In this document: piece after piece, positions 7,858 to 15,465 of the stretch | Numbering within the stretch: the stretch's first letter is position 1 | How the letters are laid out: each line of letters starts with the position of its first letter | Source of the DNA: Aromatoleum aromaticum EbN1 | Lineage (GTDB): Bacteria; Pseudomonadota; Gammaproteobacteria; Burkholderiales; Rhodocyclaceae | Reading direction: 5' to 3' | Assembly: GCF_000025965.1 (NCBI RefSeq) | Contig: NC_006513.1 | Coordinates: 3,534,001 to 3,598,000, forward strand | DNA length: 64,000 nt | Translations under genes and position numbers: made by a program | Notes under the pieces: model-generated | The model's database searches: none | The model's input: only the letters and a program-made list of their open reading frames with translations | What the model was told of the DNA's origin: nothing

Positions 7858-7881
7858 TAACCGTTATGATCATTATGGTTA
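7858..7881. promoter_or_regulatory. Operator-like palindrome before the 7898 antitoxin
   Basis: A 24-base inverted repeat, symmetric at 20 of 24 positions and centred on TGATCA, contains the -10-like TATGAT at 7866-7871. It lies 16 bases before the antitoxin ATG and just before its ribosome site AGAGGAGAG. Position and symmetry fit an autorepression site, which is inference. Confidence 0.5.
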
Positions 7882-7897
7882 GAGAGGAGAGCGGGCA

Positions 7898-8188
7898 ATG
7901 ATTACCCAGACCAGTGCAGTGGCATTCAGGCAGAACCTTGGCGAGATGCTCAATCAGGTGCAGTACCGCCACGACAGCGTGGTGATCAACAAGGACGGGA
8001 AGCCGGTGGCGGCCCTCGTCGATGCGCGCCTGTTCGAGCGTATTCGGCGCATTCAGGGGCGTTTCGAGGCCTTGTGCGAGCGCATCGAAGCGGGATTTGC
8101 TGCTGTGCCCGAAGCGCAGGGCCTGGACGAAATCGACGCGGCAGTTGCGCTCGAGCGTGCGCAGCATCGCTCGTCAACGCCGCGCTGA
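7898..8188 (+). CDS. Phd/YefM-like antitoxin
   Basis: A 96-residue protein with the Phd-fold start QTSAVAFRQNLGEMLNQVQY, then SVVINKDGKPVAALVDARLF and a charged helical C-terminal half. It precedes a PIN-domain protein with stop-start overlap TGATG, so it is the antitoxin of that pair. The N-terminal fold should bind the palindrome at 7858-7881. No disruption is visible. Confidence 0.78.
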   Translation: MITQTSAVAFRQNLGEMLNQVQYRHDSVVINKDGKPVAALVDARLFERIRRIQGRFEALCERIEAGFAAVPEAQGLDEIDAAVALERAQHRSSTPR

Positions 8189-8625
8189 TGGCGTCGCACA
8201 CGCTGCGCGTCGTTCTCGACACGAATGTGCTGCTCTCGGGCATTGCCTACCCGGGTAGCGTGCCGGGCAAGATCATGGCCGCCTGGCGCCACGGCTCCGT
8301 CGATGTCGTGCTGTCGTCCTTCATCCTGGACGAGTTGCGACGGGTTCTCCCTCGACTCGCCAATCGACACGGATTGTCGGCCACCGAGATTGACGACCTG
8401 GTCGACATCCTCTCCATCCTCGCCGTGGTGATCGACCCCTTGCCGGCGGCCGAAGCAGAACTGCGAGATATCAATGACCTCCCGGTGCTGGGCACCTTGC
8501 TTGCCGCACGCGACAACGAGGGCGCCGATTACCTGGTGACCGGCGACAAGGACCTGCTCGTTTTGGCCGAACGTTTTCCGATCGTCACCCCTGCGGAGTT
8601 CTGGAAAAGGCATGGCGGTTTGTGA
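8188..8625 (+). CDS. PIN-domain toxin (COG1569-like)
   Basis: A 145-residue PIN-domain protein of the group usually annotated as putative toxin-antitoxin system toxin. Acidic metal ligands lie in RVVLDTNVLLSG, FILDELRRVL, and the C-terminal NEGADYLVTGDKDLL. This subgroup differs from the VapC at 3774-4160 in having a longer middle part and the TGDKDLL motif. It is coupled to the upstream Phd-like antitoxin. About 37 bases after its stop begins the second H-NS repeat copy. Confidence 0.82.
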   Translation: MASHTLRVVLDTNVLLSGIAYPGSVPGKIMAAWRHGSVDVVLSSFILDELRRVLPRLANRHGLSATEIDDLVDILSILAVVIDPLPAAEAELRDINDLPVLGTLLAARDNEGADYLVTGDKDLLVLAERFPIVTPAEFWKRHGGL

Positions 8626-8661
8626 GGTGGATTCAGCCATCGCTCCGTTTGACCGATCGTG

Positions 8662-9168
8662 CAGGGTTCTCCTGAAATTCGAAATTAGTCTCGTCTGGCT
8701 AACCCGCGCGTGCCCCTGAAGCTTCGTGTGCGAGCCGTCGCAAAACGTCGCCGATCACCGATTTTGCCGCCCTGTTGGGATATGCTCGCGCCGGTCGGAA
8801 AATTCGAGGAACATAAACGGAGTACGCGGAATGAGCACCTATCAGGAAATCCTCGCGCAGATCGAAGCGCTCAAGCAGCAGGCCGAAGAAATGCGGCAGG
8901 CCGAGATTGCCGGCGTGATCGCCGACATCCGGCAGAAGATCAGCGACTACAACCTGAGCGCGGCCGATCTGGGCTTCGGCGCGCCGGCGCGGGGCGAGAA
9001 ACCGGCTGCGGGCAAGCGCGGAACGGTGAAGGCGAAATATCGCAACCCGGCGGCCGGCGCGAGCTGGTCCGGCCGCGGCGTGATGCCGAAGTGGCTGAAG
9101 GCCGAGCTGGAAGCGGGGAAGGCGAAGGAGGCGTTCCTGATTGCGGATGAAGAAGCGCAAGTGCGATG
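8662..9168. repeat. Long direct repeat, copy B
   Basis: The second copy of the segment at 4405-4910, same orientation. It starts exactly at the antitoxin ribosome-site sequence (CAGGGTTCTCCTG) but the antitoxin gene itself is missing here, so this copy has an orphaned promoter region to its left. Differences between copies are scattered substitutions and a few small indels in the non-coding part. Confidence 0.85.
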
Positions 9169-9169
9169 A
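8831..9169 (+). CDS. H-NS-family nucleoid protein, copy 2
   Basis: A 112-residue protein nearly identical to the product of 4575-4910; differences include Ala to Gly near residue 54, Thr to Ala in the DNA-binding motif (YRNPAAGASWSGRGVMPKWL), Asp to Glu near the C-terminus, and one extra Arg at the end. Both copies keep the coiled-coil and DNA-binding motif. Co-expression would give mixed oligomers. The near-identity suggests recent duplication or gene conversion. Confidence 0.88.
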   Translation: MSTYQEILAQIEALKQQAEEMRQAEIAGVIADIRQKISDYNLSAADLGFGAPARGEKPAAGKRGTVKAKYRNPAAGASWSGRGVMPKWLKAELEAGKAKEAFLIADEEAQVR

Positions 9170-9307
9170 ATCGCGTCTTGCTTGCGCGCTGTGAGTGCTT
9201 GACCTTTGCCACTGTCTACGCAGGAGAATCCACGAACAAGGAGACGCACGATGGCCAGACTGTCTTTGCGGCATCGAACAGGGCGGTGACAAGCAGCTTG
9301 TCCAGCT

Positions 9308-9340
9308 CTGAATTGGGCTCTATATTTAGAGCCAATTCAG
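9308..9340. promoter_or_regulatory. Operator-like inverted repeat with embedded -10
   Basis: CTGAATTGGGCTCTA (9308-9322) pairs with TAGAGCCAATTCAG (9327-9340), exact except for one extra G in the left arm. The centre contains a TATATT-like -10 element. It lies 14 bases before the antitoxin ATG at 9355 and directly before its ribosome site AAAGGAG, the usual position for TA autorepression. Confidence 0.55.
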
Positions 9341-9354
9341 AAAGGAGAAATGAA

Positions 9355-9606
9355 ATGGACGCGATCTACGCCGACTTCTCGGTCAGCATGTCCGAGTTCA
9401 AGAAAAACCCGGCCCAAGTGCTGCGCACCGCTGGCGAAAAACCCGTGGCGGTACTCAACCATAATCGCCCGGCCTTCTACATGGTGACACCCAAGCTCTT
9501 CGAGGCGCTGCTCGATGAGTTGGCCGACCGCGACTTGGTGGAACTTGCACGGCAGCGAGTGGCACGCAAGGAAACTGCGGTCGAGGTGGATATTGACACT
9601 CTCTGA
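9355..9606 (+). CDS. Phd/RelB-family antitoxin (StbD-like)
   Basis: An 83-residue antitoxin: FSVSMSEFKKNPAQVLRTAG, then KPVAVLNHNRPAFYMVTPKL, typical of StbD/RelB-type antitoxins of the Phd/YefM fold, and a short C-terminal helix with an acidic tail. The ATG at 9355 has a strong ribosome site. It overlaps the RelE-type toxin reading frame, which has a premature stop, so this antitoxin may now be without an active partner. Confidence 0.8.
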   Translation: MDAIYADFSVSMSEFKKNPAQVLRTAGEKPVAVLNHNRPAFYMVTPKLFEALLDELADRDLVELARQRVARKETAVEVDIDTL

Positions 9607-9922
9607 CTCGTCCTCGACACCCACGCGCTATCGCCTGAAGTTTCTGCCCGAGGCCCTCGCTGAGTGGAACGCGCTGGACGGCAGCGTCAAGGAGGTGCTG
9701 AAGAAGCTCTTGCGGAAGCGACTGGAGTAACCCCGCCTGCCCGGGGCCGAACTTCATGGCGATCTGCGCGACTGCTACAAGATCAAGCTGCTCAAGCAGG
9801 GCTATCGGTTGGTTTACCAAGTCGAAGATGATGTGCTGGTCGTACTCGTCCTGGCAGTGGCCAAACGCGAGGATATGGCGGTTTACCGAACAGCGGTAGA
9901 TCGTTTGCTGTCCCGACAGTAA
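9593..9922 (+). pseudogene. RelE-type toxin interrupted by an in-frame stop
   Basis: In one uninterrupted frame the DNA encodes RYRLKFLPEALAEWNALDGS at the N-terminus and LHGDLRDCYKIKLLKQGYRL, then VLVLAVAKREDMAVY, at the C-terminus. This is a complete RelE/StbE-type ribosome-dependent mRNase of about 110 residues. A TAA at 9728-9730 replaces a codon in the stretch RKRLE-stop-PRLPGAE and cuts it after about 45 residues. TTG at 9593 is a plausible start. A single change of CAA to TAA would explain it. All other features look fresh, so inactivation is recent. Confidence 0.75.
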
Positions 9923-9946
9923 CCCCTCACGCTGCTTTGCCTATGC

Positions 9947-9972
9947 TGCGCATTCCGACGAACGTGACCGCC
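9947..9972 (-). mobile_element. Orphan IS21-type end, inverted relative to 1083-1108
   Basis: These 26 bases are the exact reverse complement of the end of the IS21-family element at 1083-1108, beginning TGCGCATTCC. No istA or istB follows; the flanking DNA holds only fragments. It is either a solo end left by deletion or the remaining left end of a second copy. Confidence 0.7.
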
Positions 9973-10152
9973 TACGCCTGCGAGTTTCTCGACAAAGGAC
10001 CGCATGCTGGAACGGTTTCTGGCGGAGCGCTGAGCGCCTCCGCCCGGCCGACCCGCCCGGCACACCGGACACGCCTACGTGGTGCTCGCGTACCGGCTGC
10101 GAGTGGCGGATTCGATCACGCTGGCCCTGCCCGAAGCGCAGCACGCGCTATC

Positions 10153-10221
10153 GGTCGCCTACGGCGCAACATGCCCGATCCCATGACTTTGATGGCCACC
10201 ATTGCCGATCTGCGCGAGGGG
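10153..10221 (+). pseudogene. Fragment of the GNAT toxin gene with an internal deletion
   Basis: The sequence matches 7534-7564 of the tacT-like gene and then continues as 7772-7814 of the same gene, without the 207 bases between. In the intact gene both breakpoints carry the nine-base repeat CGATCCCAT (7556-7564 and 7763-7771), and only one copy is left here. This is the signature of slippage or microhomology recombination. The encoded remnant [20 protein letters not shown] is not functional. Confidence 0.75.
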
Positions 10222-10233
10222 TGAGGAAGGAAT

Positions 10234-10263
10234 TGCAAGCGCCTGGTCATCAGGAAAGTCTAA
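10234..10263 (+). pseudogene. HigA-like C-terminal scrap
   Basis: In frame the DNA reads CKRLVIRKV followed by TAA, matching the end of HigA at 6015-6326 (CGKRLVIKMV). Only about nine codons remain. It adjoins the GNAT scrap at 10153-10221, so ends of two TA modules are joined here. Confidence 0.5.
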
Positions 10264-10326
10264 TCCCGCTACCTGCGTACCGACGCAGCGCCACCCCCGG
10301 AATCGGCGTGACAGCTTGATGTTGAG

Positions 10327-10353
10327 GTGTACTACTACCCTGTAGTATCACAC
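10327..10353. promoter_or_regulatory. Inverted repeat next to a four-codon stub ORF
   Basis: A 27-base imperfect palindrome, symmetric at about 20 positions (GTGTACTACTAC on the left, GTAGTATCACAC on the right), lies 16 bases before an ATG at 10370 that has a purine-rich site (GGAGAAG) but reaches a stop after MTNE. It looks like the operator and first codons of another TA operon whose coding part is gone. The membrane protein gene starts at 10406. Confidence 0.4.
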
Positions 10354-10405
10354 TATCGGAGAAGCAGACATGACCAACGAATGACGTCTGGAAGGTTGTG
10401 AGCGG

Positions 10406-11956
10406 ATGAATGGTTTGACGATGGACGGGACGGGGCAGCGGTCGATGGGCTGGATGGCGTGGGTCGCGGGGTTGATGCTGGTGTTCGCGCCGCTGGTGCG
10501 CGGGGCGAACCGGCCGCTCGCGTTGCTGGCGCTGGAACTGCTGGCGCTGTTGCTGTTGGCGGGCGCAGTGGCGCGGCCGGTGTTCGTCGAGCGGCTGTCG
10601 CGGCCGTTGCTGCTGGCGCTGGCGATGATGGTCGCGGTGCCGTTGCTGCAGCTCGCGCCGCTGCCGTTCGAACTCGGGGCAACGCTGCCGGGGCACGGGG
10701 CGTATGCCGTCGCGCAGCGGGAAGCGGGCGCTGCGCCGGATTGGCTGGCGCTGTCGACGGTGCCTTATCTCACCGAGCAGGCGCTGTGGGCGCTGCTGCC
10801 GCCGCTGGCGGTGTTCCTGGTTGTGGTCGGGCTCGACGACACGCGGGTGCGGCGGCTGGTGATGGTGTTTGTCGCGGTCGCGGTGTTCCAGGCGGTGATG
10901 GGCCTGATGCAATACGGCGCGGGGCCGGAGTCGGCGCTGCGCTTCGGTTACGAATCGTCCGGCGACAGCGCGATCGGCACCTATGCGAACCGCGGACACC
11001 TCGCGGGCCTGCTGCTGATGGCGCTGCCGATCGGCCTGGCGCTGCTCGCGTCGACGATTTTTTCGCTGGACGAATCGGCGAGCCGTCGCCAGCGGCGGGG
11101 CGGAGCGCTGTACCGGCTGAAAGCGCTCGTCGCCGGCGAGGGCGAGATGAACCGCACGGCGGTGTATGCGGCAGTGTGCATCGCACTCCTGCTCGGCATC
11201 GTGTTCGCGCGCTCGCGCAGCGGGATCGCGCTCGGCATGGTCGGCGTGGTGTTGTCGGCAGTGGTGCTGATGCGCAATTTCGGCGCCGGTTTCGCGACGC
11301 GCATGGTCGGCGCAGTGTCGGCGCTGGGGGTCGCGCTGGCGGTGGCGATCGGGCTCGCCCCGGTGTTCGCGCGCTTTGCGCAGGACGCAACCGCCGATGC
11401 ACGCTGGCCGATCCTCGATGCGACGCTGGAAGCGGCATCGGCGTTCTTCCCGTTCGGCAGCGGCATGGGGACGTTCCCGGCAGTGATCCGGGCGTTCCAT
11501 CCGGCCGAGATCGGCGGCGAGGTGTACATCAACCACGCGCACAACGATTTCGCCGAGTGGTGGATGGAAGGCGGCGTGCCGGTGCTGGTGCTGATGCTGA
11601 CGCTGGCGGCGATCTACCTGCTGCGCTGGCGCGCAGTGTGGGCGGTGCGCAACTGGCGGCCGCTGCACATGATGCAGGTCGGCGCTGGGCTGGGCGTGCT
11701 GCTGATCCTGCTGTTCGGGCTGACCGACTACAACCTGCGCATCCCCGCGAATGCGGTGTACTTCGCGTTCCTCGCCGCAGTGTTCTTCCACCCCGGCGAG
11801 CGGGAACGGGAGCGCCGGCGCCGGGAGGAGCGTCGTCGGCCGGCAGCGGTCGCGGAACCCGTGGCCGCGCAGGCGAGGGCGGAGCCTGTCGTGCCGCCGA
11901 TGACGTGGGCGGGGGAGGCCGGCGCGGGAGCGGGGCGCAATCCGTTTGCGGATTGA
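10406..11956 (+). CDS. O-antigen ligase/polymerase-like membrane protein
   Basis: A 516-residue protein with about ten to twelve membrane segments. The long periplasmic loop contains GSGMGTFPAVIRAFHP and INHAHNDFAEWWMEGG, the signature of the O-antigen ligase/Wzy_C superfamily (WaaL, PglL, exopolysaccharide polymerases). These join or ligate undecaprenyl-linked glycans at the periplasmic face. The C-terminal 60 residues are Arg/Glu/Pro/Ala-rich and likely cytoplasmic. The glycan-gene scars at 1186-1459 suggest it once lay in a larger surface-polysaccharide locus. The substrate cannot be told from sequence. Confidence 0.8.
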   Translation: MNGLTMDGTGQRSMGWMAWVAGLMLVFAPLVRGANRPLALLALELLALLLLAGAVARPVFVERLSRPLLLALAMMVAVPLLQLAPLPFELGATLPGHGAYAVAQREAGAAPDWLALSTVPYLTEQALWALLPPLAVFLVVVGLDDTRVRRLVMVFVAVAVFQAVMGLMQYGAGPESALRFGYESSGDSAIGTYANRGHLAGLLLMALPIGLALLASTIFSLDESASRRQRRGGALYRLKALVAGEGEMNRTAVYAAVCIALLLGIVFARSRSGIALGMVGVVLSAVVLMRNFGAGFATRMVGAVSALGVALAVAIGLAPVFARFAQDATADARWPILDATLEAASAFFPFGSGMGTFPAVIRAFHPAEIGGEVYINHAHNDFAEWWMEGGVPVLVLMLTLAAIYLLRWRAVWAVRNWRPLHMMQVGAGLGVLLILLFGLTDYNLRIPANAVYFAFLAAVFFHPGERERERRRREERRRPAAVAEPVAAQARAEPVVPPMTWAGEAGAGAGRNPFAD

Positions 11957-11983
11957 GTGTGGAGCCGGAGGCACTACGCGGTG

Positions 11984-12008
11984 TGGGATATACTTCCGCC
12001 GTATCCCA
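11984..12008 (+). promoter_or_regulatory. vapBC promoter/operator
   Basis: Perfect seven-base arms TGGGATA (11984-11990) and TATCCCA (12002-12008) flank a region that includes a TATACT -10 candidate at 11989-11994. The site is 21 bases before the vapB ATG at 12030, the position expected for VapBC autoregulation. Confidence 0.55.
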
Positions 12009-12029
12009 TTCCATGAACTGGAGACATCC

Positions 12030-12263
12030 ATGACCACAACCACCGTCTTCACGAACAATCGCAGCCAGGCCGTGCGACTGCCGGCAGACATGCGCTTGCC
12101 CGCGAACGTCAAGCAAGTGGACATCCGCGCTCGCGGGTTGGAGCGAATCATCGCGCCGGTGGGCCATACGTGGGATTCGTTCTTCATCGATGGGCCGCAG
12201 GTTGCCGACGATTTCATGGAAACCCGCGCCAGCCAGGAACAGCAGGAACGCGAAGCCCTCTGA
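12030..12263 (+). CDS. vapB: VapB antitoxin, AbrB/MazE-type
   Basis: A 77-residue antitoxin. The swapped-hairpin AbrB-type N-terminus reads TTVFTNNRSQAVRLPADMRL, and a C-terminal tail (WDSFFIDGPQVADDFM) matches those that enter the VapC active site. It precedes vapC with a one-base stop-start overlap (TGATG). Autorepression through the palindrome at 11984-12008 is likely. The module lies between the O-antigen-ligase-like gene and glnD, at the right edge of the accessory region. Confidence 0.9.
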   Translation: MTTTTVFTNNRSQAVRLPADMRLPANVKQVDIRARGLERIIAPVGHTWDSFFIDGPQVADDFMETRASQEQQEREAL

Positions 12264-12664
12264 TGCTGCGCTATCTGCTCGATACGAACATCGTGATCTA
12301 CGTGATCAAGCGCCGGCCACTGTCGGCATTGGCGCTGTTCAACGTGAACGCGGGACATATGGCGATCTCCTCGATCACCCTCGCGGAGCTGATGCACGGC
12401 GCCGAGAAAAGCAATGCGCCGGCGCGTTCGCTTGCCGCCGTGGAGGATTTTTGCAGCCGCCTCGAGGTGCTGCCATACGGTCCGAAAGCCGCAATGCACT
12501 ATGGCAACATCCGTGCTCGACTCGAGTCTCGCGGTCAGACGATCGGTGTCAATGACCTGCACATCGCAGCCCACGCACGCAGCGAGGGTCTGACGCTCGT
12601 GTCGAACAACTTGCGCGAGTTCGAGCGGGTGGAAGCATTGCAACTGGCGAACTGGGCAATCTGA
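12263..12664 (+). CDS. vapC: VapC PIN-domain toxin
   Basis: A 133-residue VapC of the tRNA(fMet)-specific type: LLDTNIVIYVIKRRP with the first Asp, SSITLAELMHGAEKS with the Glu, GVNDLHIAAHARSEGL with the third acid, and LVSNNLREFERV at the end. In characterised relatives the target is the initiator tRNA anticodon stem-loop; that target is inferred from family. All four acidic positions are present, so the pair appears functional. Confidence 0.9.
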   Translation: MLRYLLDTNIVIYVIKRRPLSALALFNVNAGHMAISSITLAELMHGAEKSNAPARSLAAVEDFCSRLEVLPYGPKAAMHYGNIRARLESRGQTIGVNDLHIAAHARSEGLTLVSNNLREFERVEALQLANWAI

Positions 12665-12670
12665 GAACTG

Positions 12671-12874
12671 TCAATCATCCGCCTGCCGGCAGTGCTGGCC
12701 GAGCAGTTCAGTCAGAAACTGTGCGAGTACGAGGATTCGAAGAAAATGCCGTACGTGACGAGCATAGAGCAGAGCGGAATTGAAAAGGGTATACGGCAGG
12801 GCATGCAACAGGGCAGGCATCAGGGCGAGGCGGCGGTGCTGGTGCGCCAGCTGACCCGGCGTTCGCCCTGTTAA
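12671..12874 (+). pseudogene. Rpn/PD-(D/E)XK-family (DUF4351-type) fragment
   Basis: The frame reads IIRLPAVLAEQFSQKLCEYE, then MPYVTSIEQSGIEKGIRQGM and QQGRHQGEAAVLVRQLTRR. This is the linker and repeat region near the C-terminus of Rpn-family recombination-promoting nucleases and transposase-like PD-(D/E)XK proteins. The nuclease domain is missing and no start is evident. Its TAA (12872-12874) overlaps the glnD stop on the other strand, so the fragment is jammed against the core genes. Confidence 0.55.
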
Positions 12875-15459
12875 ATGTGCAGCCGCTGCAGCAGTTCGCG
12901 TTCGATCTTGACGACCCGGGCATCCTGCGACAGCCCGTTTCCGCTGAGCAGGAACGTATCTTCGACGCGTTCGCCGAGCGTCGCGATCTTCGCGGTGTGC
13001 AGGACGATGCCGTTCTGCGCGAGCACTTCGGCGACCGCGAACAGCAGCCCGCGGCGATCGGCCGCGGTCAGCGACAGGATGTAATGCCTGCCGGACTCGT
13101 CGGGCAGGATGCTGACGCGCGGCGTGATCGGGAAATGCTTCACCTGACGCGACAGCCGGCCCGCGGACGGGCGGTCGGGCGGGGCGGATTTTTTCAGGCG
13201 TTCGGTGAGCTCGTGCTCGATCAACGTGATGACGTCGCGGTAATGCTCGGCGTTGCCCGGGTCCTGCAGCATGAAGCTGTCGAGCGCGTAGCCGTGGCGC
13301 GTGGTGTGCACCTTGGCGTCGAGGATCGAGAAGCCGAGGCGGCCGAAGAAACCGGTCAGGCGCACGAAGAGATCCTTCTGGTCGCGCGTGAACACCATCA
13401 CCTGCACGCCCTGGTCGGCGTCGGAGACGCGCGCCTTGACGACCGGCTCGAGGGCGTCGGGGCGGTAATACAGCGTGCGGCTGTGCCACGCGATCTCTTC
13501 GGCCGAATGGCGCATGAAATACACGGCATCGAGCTGGGCCCACAGCGCGTCTTCGACGCCGGGCCGCAGCCCGTGGTAGCGCAGCAGGGCGCGCGCGTTT
13601 TCCTGGCGGTCGTCGAGCCCGAGCGCCTCCTGCGGCGTCGCGCCGCGCAGCAGGCGCCGGGTGGCGAAGAAGAGATCTTCGAGGAGCTTGCCTTTCCAGC
13701 CGTTCCAGACCTTCGGGCTGGTGCCGCGGATGTCGGCGTGCGTGAGCAGATACAGCGCGGTCAACCGCCGCTCGGTGCCGACAGTGTCGGCGAAGCGCCC
13801 GATGACGGCGGGGTCGGAGGTGTCTTCCTTCTGTGCCACGTGGGACATCGTGAGGTGATGCTCGACGAGCCACACGACGAGATCGGCGTCTTCGCGGGCG
13901 AGGTGGTGATGCTCGCAGAATTCGCGTGCGTCGATCGTGCCGAGCTTCGAATGGTCGCCGCCGCGTCCTTTCGCGATGTCATGGAACAGTGCGGCGACGT
14001 ACAGCAGCCAGTGCCGGTCGAAAGCCATGATGAGCTGCGCCATCAGCGGATATTCGTGCGCGTGCTCGCCCATCGTGAAGCGGCGCATGTTGCGCAGCAC
14101 CATCATGATGTGCTGGTCGACGGTGTAGACGTGGAACAGGTCGTGCTGCATCTGCCCGACGATGCGTCGCCACGAGGGCAGGTAGCCGCTGAGGATGCCG
14201 TACTGGTTCATGCGGCGGAACTCATGCACGATGCCGCGCTTTTGCTGCAGGATCGCGACGAAAAGCTCGCGGTTGTGCGGGTCGGCACGAAACGCGGCGT
14301 TGATGCGCTTGCGGTTGAGCCACAGGGCGCGCAGCGTGCGGGCCGTCATGCCCTTGAGCTCGGAGCGCTGCTGGAGGATCAGGAAACACTCGAGCAGCGC
14401 CGACGGGTGCCGGGCGAAGGTGTCGTCTTCGCGCATGTCGAGCAGCTCGCGCACCGCCTGGAAGCGCTCGTTGATGACGATCGCCGCGCCGGCGCGGCGG
14501 GGAAAGATCTCGACGCCGTAGTTCTGCAGCAGGATGGTGTTGGTCTGCGTGACCTTCTTCGCGTTGACGTAGTAACGCTGCATGAACACTTCGGAGGCGC
14601 GCTTGGCTGCGGTCGCCTCGATGCCGAGGGCGCTGGCGAGCCTTTCCTGGTAGTCGAACAGCAGCCGGTCTTCGCTGCGCCCGGTGAGGTAGTGCAGGCG
14701 GATGCGCACGTGCTGGAGGAAACGCTCGATGCTGCGCAGGTCGCGCGCTTCGGCGCCGGTGATCAGCCGCCGGCGCGCGAGGTCGCGCCAGTTGCGCCCG
14801 AGCCCGGCGGCCCGCGCGATCCAGCCGAGCATCTGCAGGTCGCGCAGGCCGCCGGGGCTCTCCTTGCAGTTGGGTTCGAGCGCGTAAGGGGTGTCGTTGT
14901 AGCGCGCGTAGCGCTTTTCCTGTTCGAGCTGCTTGGCCTTGAAGAACACGCGCACGTCGAGCAGCGCGCGATAGCGCCGGCAGAATTCCTCGAACAGTGG
15001 CCGGTTGCCTTCGAGCAGGCGCGATTCGAGCAGGTTCGTCTGAACCGTGATGTCCTGTTCGGCGGCGTCGATCGCTTCAGCGACGGTGCGGGCGCTGTGG
15101 CCGATCTCGAGCCCGACGTCCCACAGCGCACCGAGCAGCACGGACAGGCGCGCCTGCATCGCGTCGTCGGCGGTGTCGGGCAGCAGCACCATCAGGTCGA
15201 CGTCGGAACACGGGAAGAGCTCGCCGCGGCCGTAGCCGCCGACCGCGAGCAGCGCCACGTCGGCGGGCATCGCGCACGCGCGCCACAGGCGGTGGATGGT
15301 CTCGTCGACGAGGTGCGCGCGGCCCTTGAGGACGGTGGATGTCGCCGGATGGCCCTCGTAGGCCATGCGGATGCGCATGCTGCCATCGGCGAGACGTGCA
15401 CGGGCCTCGGCAATCGCGGCCTGGACCGCCGCGTCCGTGGGGATCGCCGCGGTGCTCAT
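12871..15459 (-). CDS. glnD: Bifunctional PII uridylyltransferase/uridylyl-removing enzyme
   Basis: GlnD senses glutamine and uridylylates or deuridylylates PII, controlling glutamine synthetase and nitrogen genes. At 862 residues it has normal length. The nucleotidyltransferase motif VGGYGRGELFPCSDVDLMVL lies at about 73-92 with Asp86/Asp88 as metal ligands. A central HD domain shows HDIAKGRGGDHS, and two C-terminal ACT repeats occupy roughly 690-860 (VMVFTRDQKDLFVRLTGFFG; YILSLTAADRRGLLFAVAEV). It lies six bases behind map and is probably co-transcribed with it. Confidence 0.95.
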   Translation of the reverse strand: MSTAAIPTDAAVQAAIAEARARLADGSMRIRMAYEGHPATSTVLKGRAHLVDETIHRLWRACAMPADVALLAVGGYGRGELFPCSDVDLMVLLPDTADDAMQARLSVLLGALWDVGLEIGHSARTVAEAIDAAEQDITVQTNLLESRLLEGNRPLFEEFCRRYRALLDVRVFFKAKQLEQEKRYARYNDTPYALEPNCKESPGGLRDLQMLGWIARAAGLGRNWRDLARRRLITGAEARDLRSIERFLQHVRIRLHYLTGRSEDRLLFDYQERLASALGIEATAAKRASEVFMQRYYVNAKKVTQTNTILLQNYGVEIFPRRAGAAIVINERFQAVRELLDMREDDTFARHPSALLECFLILQQRSELKGMTARTLRALWLNRKRINAAFRADPHNRELFVAILQQKRGIVHEFRRMNQYGILSGYLPSWRRIVGQMQHDLFHVYTVDQHIMMVLRNMRRFTMGEHAHEYPLMAQLIMAFDRHWLLYVAALFHDIAKGRGGDHSKLGTIDAREFCEHHHLAREDADLVVWLVEHHLTMSHVAQKEDTSDPAVIGRFADTVGTERRLTALYLLTHADIRGTSPKVWNGWKGKLLEDLFFATRRLLRGATPQEALGLDDRQENARALLRYHGLRPGVEDALWAQLDAVYFMRHSAEEIAWHSRTLYYRPDALEPVVKARVSDADQGVQVMVFTRDQKDLFVRLTGFFGRLGFSILDAKVHTTRHGYALDSFMLQDPGNAEHYRDVITLIEHELTERLKKSAPPDRPSAGRLSRQVKHFPITPRVSILPDESGRHYILSLTAADRRGLLFAVAEVLAQNGIVLHTAKIATLGERVEDTFLLSGNGLSQDARVVKIERELLQRLHI

Positions 15460-15465
15460 CGCGCC

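Noticed and set aside
10125-10152. A short match (TGCCCGAAGCGCAG) with the PIN-antitoxin gene near 8104-8117
   Set aside because: Only 14 bases and no similar reading frame around it; chance is likely in this composition.
10250-12643. A 797-codon minus-strand open frame over the O-antigen-ligase-like gene and vapBC
   Set aside because: Arg/His/Gln-rich translation without domains, antisense to genes with clear families and operators.
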